Positions 9,101 to 16,627 of a DNA stretch of 43,992 nucleotides are shown here, one piece after another (position 1 is the stretch's first letter; each line of letters opens with the position of its first letter). This stretch comes from Nitrososphaerota archaeon (GTDB taxonomy: Archaea; Thermoproteota; Nitrososphaeria; Nitrososphaerales; Nitrosopumilaceae). The stretch is taken from contig JAGWGB010000011.1 of assembly GCA_028867595.1 (NCBI GenBank), positions 1-43,992 of the forward strand, read 5' to 3'. A program made the position numbers and the translations under genes. The notes under the pieces are model-generated. The model ran no database searches and was not told the DNA's origin. It saw only the letters and a list, made by a program, of their open reading frames with translations.

Positions 9101-9642
9101 TTTAGTGCTTCCGTTTTTTTCTCGTCAAAATAGGCAAGGCCAATAATGTCCTCAATTATTCTTCGTCTCTCTTCAGAGTTGAACTCGGAGATTCTGGTGA
9201 TTGTTCCTTGTTGTACAATATTCAGTTTATGGATACCACAGTTTGCTACTTCTAAGAGATCCAGAATGTGATTTCTCAGTACCTTTTTTTGGTTCAAATA
9301 ATAGATGTTTTCTCCAGATTCATCCATCTCTCTAGTTATTGTTACTGTGCTGGAATCAACAGGGATCTTTCTGTCAGTATTGTCAAAGTGGCAGCTTACT
9401 CGTGCTATTTTTGCACCGTGGTTAGCGCCATCTACATCATGTAATAAAGAACGCAGTTTGTCCACTCTCATAACTTTGGGCGAGTTTTCACCCAAAGCAA
9501 ATGAGATCGCATCAAGAATGTTACTTTTACCAGAACCGTTAGCGCCAGAGATCGCAATAAGGCCAGTTTCAAAGTTTACTACAGTGTTTTTGTATCCAAA
9601 CGACTTGAAGCCAAAGATCTCCAGCTTGCGTATGTGTACCAA
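6118..9642 (-). CDS. smc: chromosome segregation protein SMC
   Basis: A 1174-residue SMC ATPase, normal family length. The N-terminal head carries Walker A (GANGSGKSN, residues 33-41). A long coiled coil follows, then a hinge domain in the middle (roughly residues 510-670), a second coiled coil, and the C-terminal head with the signature SISGGEKT and Walker B FYLLDEVDAHLD. SMC dimers organise and segregate chromosomes. No ScpA/ScpB (kleisin) gene is nearby. The start is TTG at 9642; the translation begins MVHIRKLEIFGFKSF, the classic SMC N-terminus, which fixes it. The stop codon shares 4 bases with the convergent ABC ATPase gene. Confidence 0.97.
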   Translation of the reverse strand: MVHIRKLEIFGFKSFGYKNTVVNFETGLIAISGANGSGKSNILDAISFALGENSPKVMRVDKLRSLLHDVDGANHGAKIARVSCHFDNTDRKIPVDSSTVTITREMDESGENIYYLNQKKVLRNHILDLLEVANCGIHKLNIVQQGTITRISEFNSEERRRIIEDIIGLAYFDEKKTEALKQLDEADRRLEIALARMDEIKKRIDELEAERNNQLRYDFLDRELKRLYAIQSSNKLRDIETQKVSKDRNLTAIQSEYKKFDEQRSQIRDEIKKLEEEKQKFMEEVNAYNVAKASIDSELSTAMHQSEGANSKLATGTRRIGQIESRLPEIQSELSGLHEKRSALESQIMELKNSVNAINDSKKNTNAELAQVDSEINQTLRQQSQVTSNKIKVDEKVRNLTSTLNDAKLSSSKLEQEKLDIQNKVDQNSSKATALTDEKNKLVNLEQKLRQVMAGHESAIGELKSRLSDLRDKRTKAEKDVEETTLIFEKASKAAAQYEAKIKVVKEVMHEDYSIAKLKEDSKRLGIQGLVYELLSWDKQYERAILSVGSDWLKALVVNDFATLLGIAEFAQQKKLPKIRIIPLDAITNSKMTIKQEEGVLGILSDFVKCDEKLLPLKNFIFGNISLTNSKEAAYALSKKGYKAVTIDGQFFEADANAVIVDINSKISNLTKIILLSTSVDGLVQSLELLKKFIQNKKGQIRKIERITRNLESRYNASETGLANVDLSLTDVKTKLKGISVSLDQISSRITQLKRRDETIAIELSKTESYIASLEERISLTKENYAEEEQARIASMISSLNEKRSSLLSAQSTISTEFRELTAKLTELANEENSHKANMRRLSEEQSSLNHEKHDLEVQSRALLKEKEVLDASLVLLREKEQQLISTSGTSVSTLKEYDAKLKNQYESERTLTKEINALERQSDSILRDLKDLSESEEKIRKTLLSYGYDILLESFDVDPVLAELEAEKKQMSGSLNTRAPETYIEVSNGYRSMSTRKNELESERNSIVKFIEEIDKDKRQTFLESYDKVDKDIREIFNKMTGGNAWLEIQNEDDIFSSGISYLVQFPNKPKRESTSISGGEKTLAAITFLLALQKLKPSPFYLLDEVDAHLDALNTERLSRILEDRAGGSQIIMVSLKDSVVQKATLIYGVFPRNGVSHVVSHKLSNVQQVAN

Positions 9643-9723
9643 TAAAATCGATGGTTACACATGTGAAATAACCAATTATTGACAAGTTTCGTTGACCAGG
9701 CTAACAACAATTACAATGTGTTG

Positions 9724-10791
9724 TTATTGCTCGCGTTTGCCTTCTACAAACTCTGAGAATGCCTTCTTTGCCTCAGTATATGGCATCTGTATTGGCGGGT
9801 GTTTGAAGCAGTAAGACGAGATGCTAGTCATTGGGCCGTATAGCTTTCTATCTAGAGCAATTTTCAGCCCACGTATTGCATCAATCATGATACCAGCGCT
9901 ATTGTAGGCATCAATCACTTTGAGTTTCAGATCAAGTTTGATCGGTATCTTGCCAAAGTACTTTCCTTCTATGTTGATATAACAGATCTTCTCATTATCA
10001 ATAAAGTCGACATAGTCACTTGGACCTATTCTCATAGGAATGTCATAGTCTGCCATGGCCTTTACTGCACTTGTCTTGCTTATTCTCTTATCCTCAAGTC
10101 TCTCTTCATCTAGCATGTTGTAAAAGTCCATATCGCCTCCAATGTTGAGTTGGTACGTACCATCTATGAGCACTCCTCTATCAACAAAGAGTTTGACCAA
10201 TGTCTTGTGAACTACAGTGGCTCCAAGTTGGCTCATTACATCATCTCCGGCAAGAGGAATCTTCTTGTCAGCATACATCTGCTGCCATTTTGGCTCTGAT
10301 GCTATGAATACAGGAATAGCATTAAGGAAACCAATTCCTGCCTCAAGCGCTTGGCTTGCGTAATATCTTACTGCCTCTGTGCTTCCAACAGGCAGATAAT
10401 TGACAAGCATTTCGGCGCCAGTATCTTGAAGTATCTTTTTGACATTTACTTCCGGTTCGTTTGAAGGGGTGACTATTCTACTCAAATGCCTACCCAATCC
10501 ATCCTTTGTAGGTCCACGTTGAACCATTATTCCGGTACGCGGTACGTCAGCTACTGTGATAGTATTATTTGGTCTAGCATATATCGCCTCTGAAATATCT
10601 TTTCCAACTTTGGTATCTGCGACATCAAATGCTGCCACTACCTCGATGTCTTTTGGCTCATATCCTCCCAAATTGTATGCAGTAAGTCCCACAGTATCAT
10701 GAGGATTATCAGTATAGTATTTTGCACCCTGAATTAGCGCAGACGCACAATTGCCCACACCTGCAATAGCAATCTTGATCTTCTTTCCCAA
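9724..10791 (-). CDS. ino1: myo-inositol-1-phosphate synthase
   Basis: A 355-residue enzyme of the Ino1 family, which converts glucose 6-phosphate to 1D-myo-inositol 3-phosphate using bound NAD+. An N-terminal Rossmann loop (IAGVGNCASAL) and family blocks such as GDDVMSQLGATVVHKTL and NIGGDMDFYNM are visible. The length matches the short archaeal/actinobacterial form rather than the about 530-residue eukaryotic one. In archaea the product usually feeds archaetidylinositol lipids. It lies 85 bases downstream of the GNAT gene on the same strand, with a CysRS-like gene before that. In actinobacteria inositol phosphate is also the entry point to mycothiol, which makes this company notable. Confidence 0.95.
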   Translation of the reverse strand: MGKKIKIAIAGVGNCASALIQGAKYYTDNPHDTVGLTAYNLGGYEPKDIEVVAAFDVADTKVGKDISEAIYARPNNTITVADVPRTGIMVQRGPTKDGLGRHLSRIVTPSNEPEVNVKKILQDTGAEMLVNYLPVGSTEAVRYYASQALEAGIGFLNAIPVFIASEPKWQQMYADKKIPLAGDDVMSQLGATVVHKTLVKLFVDRGVLIDGTYQLNIGGDMDFYNMLDEERLEDKRISKTSAVKAMADYDIPMRIGPSDYVDFIDNEKICYINIEGKYFGKIPIKLDLKLKVIDAYNSAGIMIDAIRGLKIALDRKLYGPMTSISSYCFKHPPIQMPYTEAKKAFSEFVEGKREQ

Positions 10792-10876
10792 CTTATTCGA
10801 TAGTACAAAATTACACCTACATATTAATTGTGATTTGCCAGATAGATGACTATTTGTATTGGTAAGGCCTCAAAAC

Positions 10877-11599
10877 TCAAATAGTGTAAATGTTTTTTTG
10901 ATAAATCTCTTTGAAGCCTAGTTTAAAATAGAAATCAAGCAAATGATCTCTGCCGTATGTTTCAAGCATTAGAAATTCCAAGTTGCGTAACTTTGTTTGG
11001 TTTAGTGCAAATTCAACCAATGATGCGGCAAATCCCTTCTTTCGCATATTTGGCACAGTTCCAAGGCAATAAAGGCCTAGCATAGAATTGCTTTCATACA
11101 ATGCCACACATGAGCTATATGATTTATCGATGTAGTATTCTATTGAATTGGATGATTTTTTCACTATCGCATCTACTGAAGCAAGCCAGACATGACAATC
11201 ATATGCACTACAGAATATTTCAGACCAAAGCAATGATTCATCATGTGAGATTTTACGGGCTTGGGTTGCAGTTACTGATTCTGGGATCTTTGTCAGAACG
11301 TGTTGTGTGTCATAGAACTTGAAATTTTGTTTCAGTTTTTTTTCAAATTCGGGATTGTTTAAGATATAGATGTATGGTCTGGTATGATGCTTCTCAAAAA
11401 CGCATAGAGATTCGTCTAGTGTTTTATCATCAAGACATGTTAATTTTGTGAGTTTGTTGAAAAAAATATCATCAGGTAGATTTTGATTGTAAAACAGTGT
11501 TCCACACTTGAGGTCAAGCGAATTACTCCAAAAACCTGTAAAGGCAAGATCAACTGCTTCGGATCTTGAAACTAGATCTTGATTCCAAGCACTCGACAT
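10877..11599 (-). CDS. GNAT-family N-acetyltransferase
   Basis: A 240-residue protein whose C-terminal half is a GNAT fold. The acetyl-CoA-binding segment is LGLYCLGTVPNMRKKGFAASLVEFAL (about residues 174-199; the R/Q-x-x-G-x-A loop appears as RKKGFA), followed by the usual C-terminal beta strands with YGRDHLLDFYFKLGFKE. The N-terminal 100 residues are more divergent, possibly a degenerate second GNAT-like unit. It overlaps the end of the CysRS-like gene by 28 bases, so the two are co-transcribed. The substrate is unknown; MshD, which acetylates a cysteinyl amine in mycothiol synthesis, is also a GNAT protein with two such units, but no direct orthology is visible here. Confidence 0.8.
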   Translation of the reverse strand: MSSAWNQDLVSRSEAVDLAFTGFWSNSLDLKCGTLFYNQNLPDDIFFNKLTKLTCLDDKTLDESLCVFEKHHTRPYIYILNNPEFEKKLKQNFKFYDTQHVLTKIPESVTATQARKISHDESLLWSEIFCSAYDCHVWLASVDAIVKKSSNSIEYYIDKSYSSCVALYESNSMLGLYCLGTVPNMRKKGFAASLVEFALNQTKLRNLEFLMLETYGRDHLLDFYFKLGFKEIYQKNIYTI

Positions 11600-12729
11600 A
11601 TTCTTTCAAAATCTTGGGAACTAATGCTATTTCCTGAAATTATCTTAGAGCATATGTTTTCAAATATTTCAAGTGCCCTAGGGGAATTTAGATCATCGTC
11701 TAATGCAGCAAGAAAGTTTTCTACCAGTTTGAAAATTTCTCCATCAGTTTTTTCAGTTGTTTTCAAATCAGCCACACGTATCTTTTCCATAAGCAATTTT
11801 TTTTCAGCAATTTGCTTTTCGTCAAAATTCATGTCTTCACGATAATGTTTTGAGAATAAGTAGAGTCTCAATAAATTTTGCCCATATTTTTTTACCAATT
11901 CTTGCGACCACATCACATTTCCGAGAGATTTGGACATTTTTTCGCCACCTGACAGAACAAGCCCCACATGCATCCATACTTTAACGGGGTTTTTGGATCC
12001 TGAAAGCAGTTCATATTGCGCAAGATGAGATTCATGATGAGGATACAAAAGTTCTCTTGCGCCTCCATGTATATCATAGCTTGTTCCAAAATTTTCTAGT
12101 GCCACAGTAGTATCCTGCATATGCCACCATGGTATTCCCTCTCCAAACTTGCTTGGCCATGTAAAATCAAAGTTTTCCGAGCAATTCCACAGCATTATGT
12201 CCTCTTGTCTTTTCTTGTTAGGTCCAATATCCAACCTATGAAGCTGTAGTTGGTCATGCGATTGCTTGGATAATACTCCATATGTTTTGACTTTGGATGT
12301 ATCAAGATAGACATTACCGTTTGCATAGTATGCTACGTTGTCATCCAGAAGTTTTGATATGTGATTTTCTATATAATGTACATAATCTGAGACGTATGCA
12401 AGCCTGTTAACACTTTTGACATTAAGCATTACAAGGTCTTCGGCAAATTTGTTGGCATAAAACATGGCAATAGTGTGATAGTTTTGTGATTCAGATTTTG
12501 CTTTATTGAAAACATTTTGGTTTATGTCGGTCATATTCACCAGGACATCAGTATCGTAACCTCTTTCATTCAAATGCCTACACAAAAGATCATATGTTAG
12601 AAAAATTCTTGCGTGTCCCACATGAGTAAAATCATACACTGTTGGCCCGCAGATGAATATTTTTATCGTTTTTTCGGTTGGTTCAAAATTATCTTTGTTT
12701 GAAGAAAAAGAATTGAATAGTGTGATCAT
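11572..12729 (-). CDS. short cysteinyl-tRNA synthetase-like enzyme
   Basis: 385 residues, clearly of the CysRS/MshC superfamily. ICGPTVYDFTHVGH holds Cys27 and the HIGH-type motif (HVGH, 36-39); KMSKSLGN (264-271) is intact; the DALR-type segment ALDDDLNSPRAL (342-353) is present. The protein stops right after that, without the C-terminal anticodon-binding region of E. coli CysRS (461 residues). MshC cysteine ligases end at about this point. Of the four zinc ligands in E. coli (Cys28, Cys209, His234, Glu238) this protein has Cys27, Asp206 (WWHMQDT instead of WHIEC), His231 and His235. It could be the organism's only CysRS or an amino-acid ligase. It overlaps the GNAT gene and is 8 bases after the Lrp-like gene. 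Confidence 0.85.
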   Translation of the reverse strand: MITLFNSFSSNKDNFEPTEKTIKIFICGPTVYDFTHVGHARIFLTYDLLCRHLNERGYDTDVLVNMTDINQNVFNKAKSESQNYHTIAMFYANKFAEDLVMLNVKSVNRLAYVSDYVHYIENHISKLLDDNVAYYANGNVYLDTSKVKTYGVLSKQSHDQLQLHRLDIGPNKKRQEDIMLWNCSENFDFTWPSKFGEGIPWWHMQDTTVALENFGTSYDIHGGARELLYPHHESHLAQYELLSGSKNPVKVWMHVGLVLSGGEKMSKSLGNVMWSQELVKKYGQNLLRLYLFSKHYREDMNFDEKQIAEKKLLMEKIRVADLKTTEKTDGEIFKLVENFLAALDDDLNSPRALEIFENICSKIISGNSISSQDFERICRVLGIKI

Positions 12730-12737
12730 GACACGTT

Positions 12738-12983
12738 TTATCTTCCGCCTTGAGATATTATAGGTGTCAGTGTCACAGTAGAACGAACTTTAGGAATTCT
12801 TCTTATCTTGTGTGTCACTATATCTTCCAAAGTAGCACTAGAGTTGGCCTGAACCTTGACGAAGATGTCATATATTCCGTATGTGCCTCGTACTTCTTTT
12901 ACTTCGGGAATTTTGGCTAGCTCATTTATGATTTCTATTTCTGAGCCTAGATCACAATTTATGAGAATGTATAATGCATCCAT
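12738..12983 (-). CDS. stand-alone Lrp/AsnC ligand-binding (RAM) domain protein
   Basis: 81 residues comprising only the RAM fold of Lrp/AsnC regulators: YILINCDLGSE, a middle strand EVRGTYGIYDIFVKV (the G.YDI.v signature) and an end with IRRIPKVRSTVTL. There is no helix-turn-helix, so it cannot bind DNA alone. Such domains sense amino acids or partner with full regulators and are abundant in thaumarchaea. The ATG start at 12983 has an AT-rich TTTTATG element about 26 bases upstream. Its stop is 8 bases before the CysRS-like gene on the same strand, so it may lead that operon. It is divergent from the PAC2 gene. Confidence 0.85.
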   Translation of the reverse strand: MDALYILINCDLGSEIEIINELAKIPEVKEVRGTYGIYDIFVKVQANSSATLEDIVTHKIRRIPKVRSTVTLTPIISQGGR

Positions 12984-13024
12984 ACTTTATCAATTAAATT
13001 TATCACATAAAACGATATCCATGA

Positions 13025-13031
13025 TTTAAAA
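13025..13031 (+). promoter_or_regulatory. TATA box that places the PAC2 start at 13055
   Basis: TTTAAAA centred near 13028, 27 bases before the ATG at 13055. The upstream ATG at 13034 would fall inside the promoter, so the later start is favoured. Confidence 0.5.
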
Positions 13032-13054
13032 GGATGTACATAGTACAACATGAT

Positions 13055-13768
13055 ATGAACAACGATATCGTTGTTAGAGAGATCAAGCCAGTTAACATAG
13101 AAGGAGGGTTTGTCATAGATGGATTTCCTTATGCCGGTTTGGCAAATGCAATAGCAACAGAATCCATGATAAATACGACATCTCAATTTGAGTTAGCAGG
13201 AGTTCTTGATTCAGAACTTTTCCCACCAATTAGCATCATAAGAGATGAGGTACCAGGATTTCCTGCAAGGATATTTGCCAATGAAGAATTAAAAGTTGCA
13301 ATATTTTCATCCTATCTTACTCCTCACGAATCTCTTCATCGCGAAGTTGCAAGAACCATGTTGAAATGGGCAAGTGAGCACAAATGCTCACTTGTAGTAA
13401 GCAGCTCTGCAGTAAAAACAGAGGAGAAGCCCATGGTGATAGGGGTGGCAAGCACTGCAGAAGCAAAAAAACGACTAACAGATGCACAAATTCCAGTGCT
13501 CAAAAATGGCACTGTACCTGGAATACCTGGAATTTTATTAAATGAAGGAGCAATGGCAAAAATCAATGTCATAGTTCTATTATACAAAGGCCAAGAAAAT
13601 GGACCTGATTTTAGAGCAGGTGCAGAAATTTGTATGGCAATGTCAAAACTTGTTCCAGGTGCATCTTGTGATTTCAAAACCTTGATTGGTGAAGCCGAGA
13701 GCATTGAACAACATATGAAGCAGGCAGAAGAAGAAGCAGGACCTCTGCGAGATGCAATATACGGATGA
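13055..13768 (+). CDS. PAC2-family protein (proteasome assembly chaperone-like)
   Basis: 237 residues from ATG 13055 (244 from ATG 13034). The PAC2 family is recognisable from FVIDGFPYAGLANAIATESMI, the segment PPISIIRDEVPGFPARIF, and an alpha/beta core with GTVPGIPGILLNEGA. Eukaryotic relatives help assemble the 20S proteasome; archaeal members (PbaB-like) are linked to proteasome or chaperone function, largely by homology. I prefer 13055 because of the TATA box at 13025-13031. The stop overlaps the next ATG as ATGA, so the 81-residue gene downstream is translationally coupled. Confidence 0.9.
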   Translation: MNNDIVVREIKPVNIEGGFVIDGFPYAGLANAIATESMINTTSQFELAGVLDSELFPPISIIRDEVPGFPARIFANEELKVAIFSSYLTPHESLHREVARTMLKWASEHKCSLVVSSSAVKTEEKPMVIGVASTAEAKKRLTDAQIPVLKNGTVPGIPGILLNEGAMAKINVIVLLYKGQENGPDFRAGAEICMAMSKLVPGASCDFKTLIGEAESIEQHMKQAEEEAGPLRDAIYG

Positions 13769-14010
13769 GCTATCAAGAACGAGAAATCTCAAGAGAGAAC
13801 CTTGAAAAATACCTCAAAGTTCTAGATTCTGACGAAGGAATAAGAATAGAGAATAAAGACGAGTTTGTTTTTATCAATAGAACTTCCAAGAGATATTGTA
13901 TTGACATATCAAGAAATAATCATGATGAATTTTTTTACATGAGCGATGTACATGACGTTCTAGATTTTTTAGCAGACAGGATAAAGAATTCAAGAATTTT
14001 CTCATATTAG
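13765..14010 (+). CDS. small hypothetical protein coupled to PAC2
   Basis: 81 residues, charged, with a pattern of short beta strands (EFVFINRTSKRYCIDIS) and a final helix. No metal motif or signal peptide. Its ATG overlaps the PAC2 stop as ATGA, a strong sign that it is a real gene expressed with the chaperone-like protein. The LysE gene follows 16 bases later. The family is unknown to me; a partner or regulator of the PAC2 protein is only an inference from coupling. Confidence 0.75.
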   Translation: MSYQEREISRENLEKYLKVLDSDEGIRIENKDEFVFINRTSKRYCIDISRNNHDEFFYMSDVHDVLDFLADRIKNSRIFSY

Positions 14011-14025
14011 AATCAGCAACATGAG

Positions 14026-14643
14026 ATGACATCAATACTAGAATTTGCGGCAACAGTCATCATAATATCAGTATCAGGAGTAATGTCTCCAGGACCGCTG
14101 TTTGCTGCAAATGTAGCGTACGGTATAAGATCAGGCTGGAAATCCGGAATCAAGATGGCATATGGACACACATTAGTTGAACTGCCACTTGTCATATTGC
14201 TTGGAGTAGGTGCCATATCTCTTGGCATACTGCCTCACTTTAGAGAATACATATCCGTACTTGGAGCCATCAGCCTCTTTGCTTTTGCCGGACTGCAAAT
14301 AAGAACAACATTCAAAGATTCTTTTTCGCAATCATCACCAAAGTATGGCCCATTTGTCATGGGAGTTCTTTTGAGTGCATTAAATCCATTTTTCTTGATT
14401 TGGTGGTTCACCATAGGCTTCAAGTTGATTTCCGATGCGTTGGTGTTGTATTCATTTATAGGAATTGGAATAATGTTTGGGTTTCACATATGGATGGATT
14501 ACGCATGGCTTGGAACAGTTGGGTTTTTGTCAAAACGCGGAAAGAATATTCTTTCGGCAAAAAACTATAAAATTTTCATGATTACACTTAGTGGAATTTT
14601 GATATATTTTGGCGCAAACTTTTTGATTGAGACGATGCGCTAG
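14026..14643 (+). CDS. LysE/RhtB-family exporter
   Basis: 205 residues with about six membrane segments. The family signature near the N-terminus, SVSGVMSPGPLFAANVAYGIRSGWKSG (about residues 15-41), holds the conserved P-G-P loop and the Gly/Arg after it. Members export amino acids or related small molecules such as lysine, homoserine, threonine or cysteine derivatives. The downstream loop (NPFFLIWW, about residues 120-127) is also typical. It is the third gene in a plus-strand run after PAC2 and the coupled small gene. Its stop overlaps a convergent gene by 4 bases. The substrate cannot be told from sequence. Confidence 0.9.
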   Translation: MTSILEFAATVIIISVSGVMSPGPLFAANVAYGIRSGWKSGIKMAYGHTLVELPLVILLGVGAISLGILPHFREYISVLGAISLFAFAGLQIRTTFKDSFSQSSPKYGPFVMGVLLSALNPFFLIWWFTIGFKLISDALVLYSFIGIGIMFGFHIWMDYAWLGTVGFLSKRGKNILSAKNYKIFMITLSGILIYFGANFLIETMR

Positions 14644-14879
14644 CCACAGTCAAGTATTTCCAAATCTCCTTTGCATTCATTGTCAAATTGAGATATCTTT
14701 TCATTTAGTTGGGCACAAAATTCAGGATCTTTTGTTTGATCGTATTTTTTGACATCACTTGCAATCTCAAGCTGTCTTATTTGACATGTGTTAACAACCC
14801 CCACACCATACAAAACAACGATCGAAGATACACCAACAGCAACTATAATGAGAGCATAAAACAGAGACTTGCTAGGCAT
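14640..14879 (-). CDS. small single-pass membrane protein
   Basis: 79 residues from the ATG at 14879 (86 from 14900). A hydrophobic N-terminal segment (residues about 5-25) is followed by a polar tail with four Cys residues (NTCQIRQ, FCAQLN, NECKGD and a final DCG), which may form disulfides outside the cell. I prefer the inner start because it places the membrane segment at the N-terminus and leaves only an 8-base overlap with the Alba stop. It is probably co-transcribed with Alba. Family unknown. Its stop overlaps that of LysE by 4 bases. Confidence 0.65.
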   Translation of the reverse strand: MPSKSLFYALIIVAVGVSSIVVLYGVGVVNTCQIRQLEIASDVKKYDQTKDPEFCAQLNEKISQFDNECKGDLEILDCG

Positions 14880-15159
14880 CTTCAGGTTTAGAGACATCAA
14901 CTTCTATAGTTGATACGTTTCTTTCTCTTCCATCTTTTGACTCCATTCTTTCTGAAAAGATCCTCACGCCACTAACTTTGTAGCCTACGGCATTCATCCT
15001 CTTAACTATCATTTGAGATACGTCTACTGCTGCCGTTATACTCTTACCTCGTGCTTTTATTGTCACAGTCGGTTCGTTTGCGAGCAGTGTCAATGTAGCG
15101 TTTACGTATGTAAGAATTGGTTTTTTACCAATAAAGACAATATTTGGCGGTCTTGCCAC
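14872..15159 (-). CDS. albA: Alba chromatin protein
   Basis: 95 residues from GTG 15159 (97 from TTG 15165). Alba family: GKKPILTYVNATLTLL, then TIKARGKSITAAVDVSQMIVKRM, the conserved KARG and AVD blocks. Alba dimers coat DNA and RNA in archaea and compact chromatin. A TATA box at 15181-15188 lies about 26 bases before the GTG codon, so leaderless initiation at GTG is favoured over the TTG two codons earlier. A small membrane protein gene overlaps its end. It lies 24 bases after a hypothetical gene on the same strand. Confidence 0.93.
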   Translation of the reverse strand: MARPPNIVFIGKKPILTYVNATLTLLANEPTVTIKARGKSITAAVDVSQMIVKRMNAVGYKVSGVRIFSERMESKDGRERNVSTIEVDVSKPEDA

Positions 15160-15180
15160 GAACAAGCTCTTTATGTGTTT

Positions 15181-15188
15181 TATTTAAT
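15181..15188 (-). promoter_or_regulatory. TATA box for Alba
   Basis: ATTAAATA on the minus strand, centred 25-26 bases before the GTG at 15159. It overlaps the stop region of the upstream gene, so Alba can be transcribed separately. Confidence 0.5.
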
Positions 15189-15438
15189 GGTTAAGATTCT
15201 TTTTTTCTATGTATTTCTCAAGAACTTTCTCAATATCATCTGACTGAGCTTGTTTTACTTCGTCAACAATTTCTTTTTCTTCTATTTCATAGCAATTTAG
15301 GAGGTCATTTTTGTCCTTGAAAAAAAGCATTACTTTCTCTTGATAGATGCAATAGTACAGCTTGTCAACCTCCATTTTTTCTGTCTGAAGTTTAATCCCT
15401 TCCTTTTCTATTAGAACTGGATAGTCCACCATCTTCAT
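15184..15438 (-). CDS. small hypothetical protein
   Basis: 84 residues, soluble. The N-terminal half alternates hydrophobic and charged residues as in a beta sheet (LYYCIYQEKVMLFF), and the C-terminal half is a Glu/Lys-rich helix. No recognisable motif. It is the first of three minus-strand genes ending with Alba and the small membrane protein. It lies 94 bases from the divergent DinB gene. A coding function is likely from length and context, but the family is not known to me. Confidence 0.6.
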   Translation of the reverse strand: MKMVDYPVLIEKEGIKLQTEKMEVDKLYYCIYQEKVMLFFKDKNDLLNCYEIEEKEIVDEVKQAQSDDIEKVLEKYIEKKNLNH

Positions 15439-15532
15439 TGGTAAGTACAGTATTTAGATGTAATTTGGAAAATTTTCAAAAGTGATTTCACACCAAATAA
15501 CATAATAAGTAAAGTAATGCAATAGGGATCTC

Positions 15533-16627
15533 GTGCAGCATAGGGTAATTTTTCATATCGATTTTGATTACTTTTATGCACAATGTGAAGAATTGAGAAA
15601 TCCAGAATTGAAGACAAAACCAGTGATTGTATGTGTGTTCTCAGACAGGGGCGGCGATAGCGGGGCCGTCGCAACTGCAAATTATCAAGCAAGAAAATAC
15701 GGAGTAAAATCAGGCATGCCAATAAAATTTGCAAAAAGAAAGATGGAAGAATTATCAGATGTAGTATTTTTGCCCACTGACTTTGACTATTATTCAGAAA
15801 TTTCTGAATCTGCAATGAGCATCATTAGGACATATGCAGATATTTTTGAATATGTGGGAAGAGATGAAGCGTATCTTGATGTCACAAAAAGAACTGAGGA
15901 AGACTTTACAAGGGCATCGCATCTGGCTCAACAATTAAAAAATGCACTACGTCAAAGCATCAAGCTTTCATCAACTATTGGAGTATCATCAAATAAGCTG
16001 GTCTCAAAGATTGCTACTGATTTTAAAAAGCCAGATGGCCTTACAGTAGTAGAACCAGATAAGATAGAATCATTTCTTGATCCATTACCAATCAAGGTCA
16101 TACCAGGAATTGGTAAAAAATCTGAAGAAAAATTTCATGAGTTGAGCCTTGAAACCATATTAGACCTAAAAAAACTAGATGTGTTTACACTCAACGGTCT
16201 ATTTGGTCGAAAAACAGGAACTTACATCTACAATGCGGCAAGAGGAATTGACGAGTCGCCAGTATCACCCAGAGGAGATCCAATACAATACAGCAGAATA
16301 ATTACACTAAAACAAGACACAAAGGATTTTGAGTCATTATCAAAAGACCTCGAACAGATATGTGAAGACATACAGAATGCAATAGTAAAAGACAATCTTG
16401 TATTCAAATCAGTAGGAATCCAGTTTGTACAAGAAGACCTCTCAAACAGAACAAAATCCAGAATGTTAAAGAATCCAACTTCTAGTCTTGATGAATTAAA
16501 AAAAACAGCGCTTCAATTACTTAAAGAATCATTGGTGGACCAAAGGCTGCTGATAAGAAGACTAGGGGTCAAAGTTTCTGACTTTTCAGAAGTATCTGGG
16601 CAAGCAGACATTACAAATTTCTTCTAA
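15533..16627 (+). CDS. dinB: Y-family DNA polymerase IV (DinB/Dpo4)
   Basis: 364 residues, the usual length. Catalytic residues by alignment to Sulfolobus Dpo4: Asp10 in HIDFDYFYAQ (with Tyr15 as steric gate), and Asp111-Glu112 in GRDEAYLDVT. The thumb helix-hairpin-helix (VIPGIGKKSEEKFHEL) and little-finger domain follow. The final residues QADITNFF form a PCNA-interacting peptide, expected for a polymerase recruited to the sliding clamp. It copies past DNA lesions. The start is GTG at 15533. The stop overlaps the convergent HExxH gene by 4 bases. Confidence 0.96.
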   Translation: MQHRVIFHIDFDYFYAQCEELRNPELKTKPVIVCVFSDRGGDSGAVATANYQARKYGVKSGMPIKFAKRKMEELSDVVFLPTDFDYYSEISESAMSIIRTYADIFEYVGRDEAYLDVTKRTEEDFTRASHLAQQLKNALRQSIKLSSTIGVSSNKLVSKIATDFKKPDGLTVVEPDKIESFLDPLPIKVIPGIGKKSEEKFHELSLETILDLKKLDVFTLNGLFGRKTGTYIYNAARGIDESPVSPRGDPIQYSRIITLKQDTKDFESLSKDLEQICEDIQNAIVKDNLVFKSVGIQFVQEDLSNRTKSRMLKNPTSSLDELKKTALQLLKESLVDQRLLIRRLGVKVSDFSEVSGQADITNFF

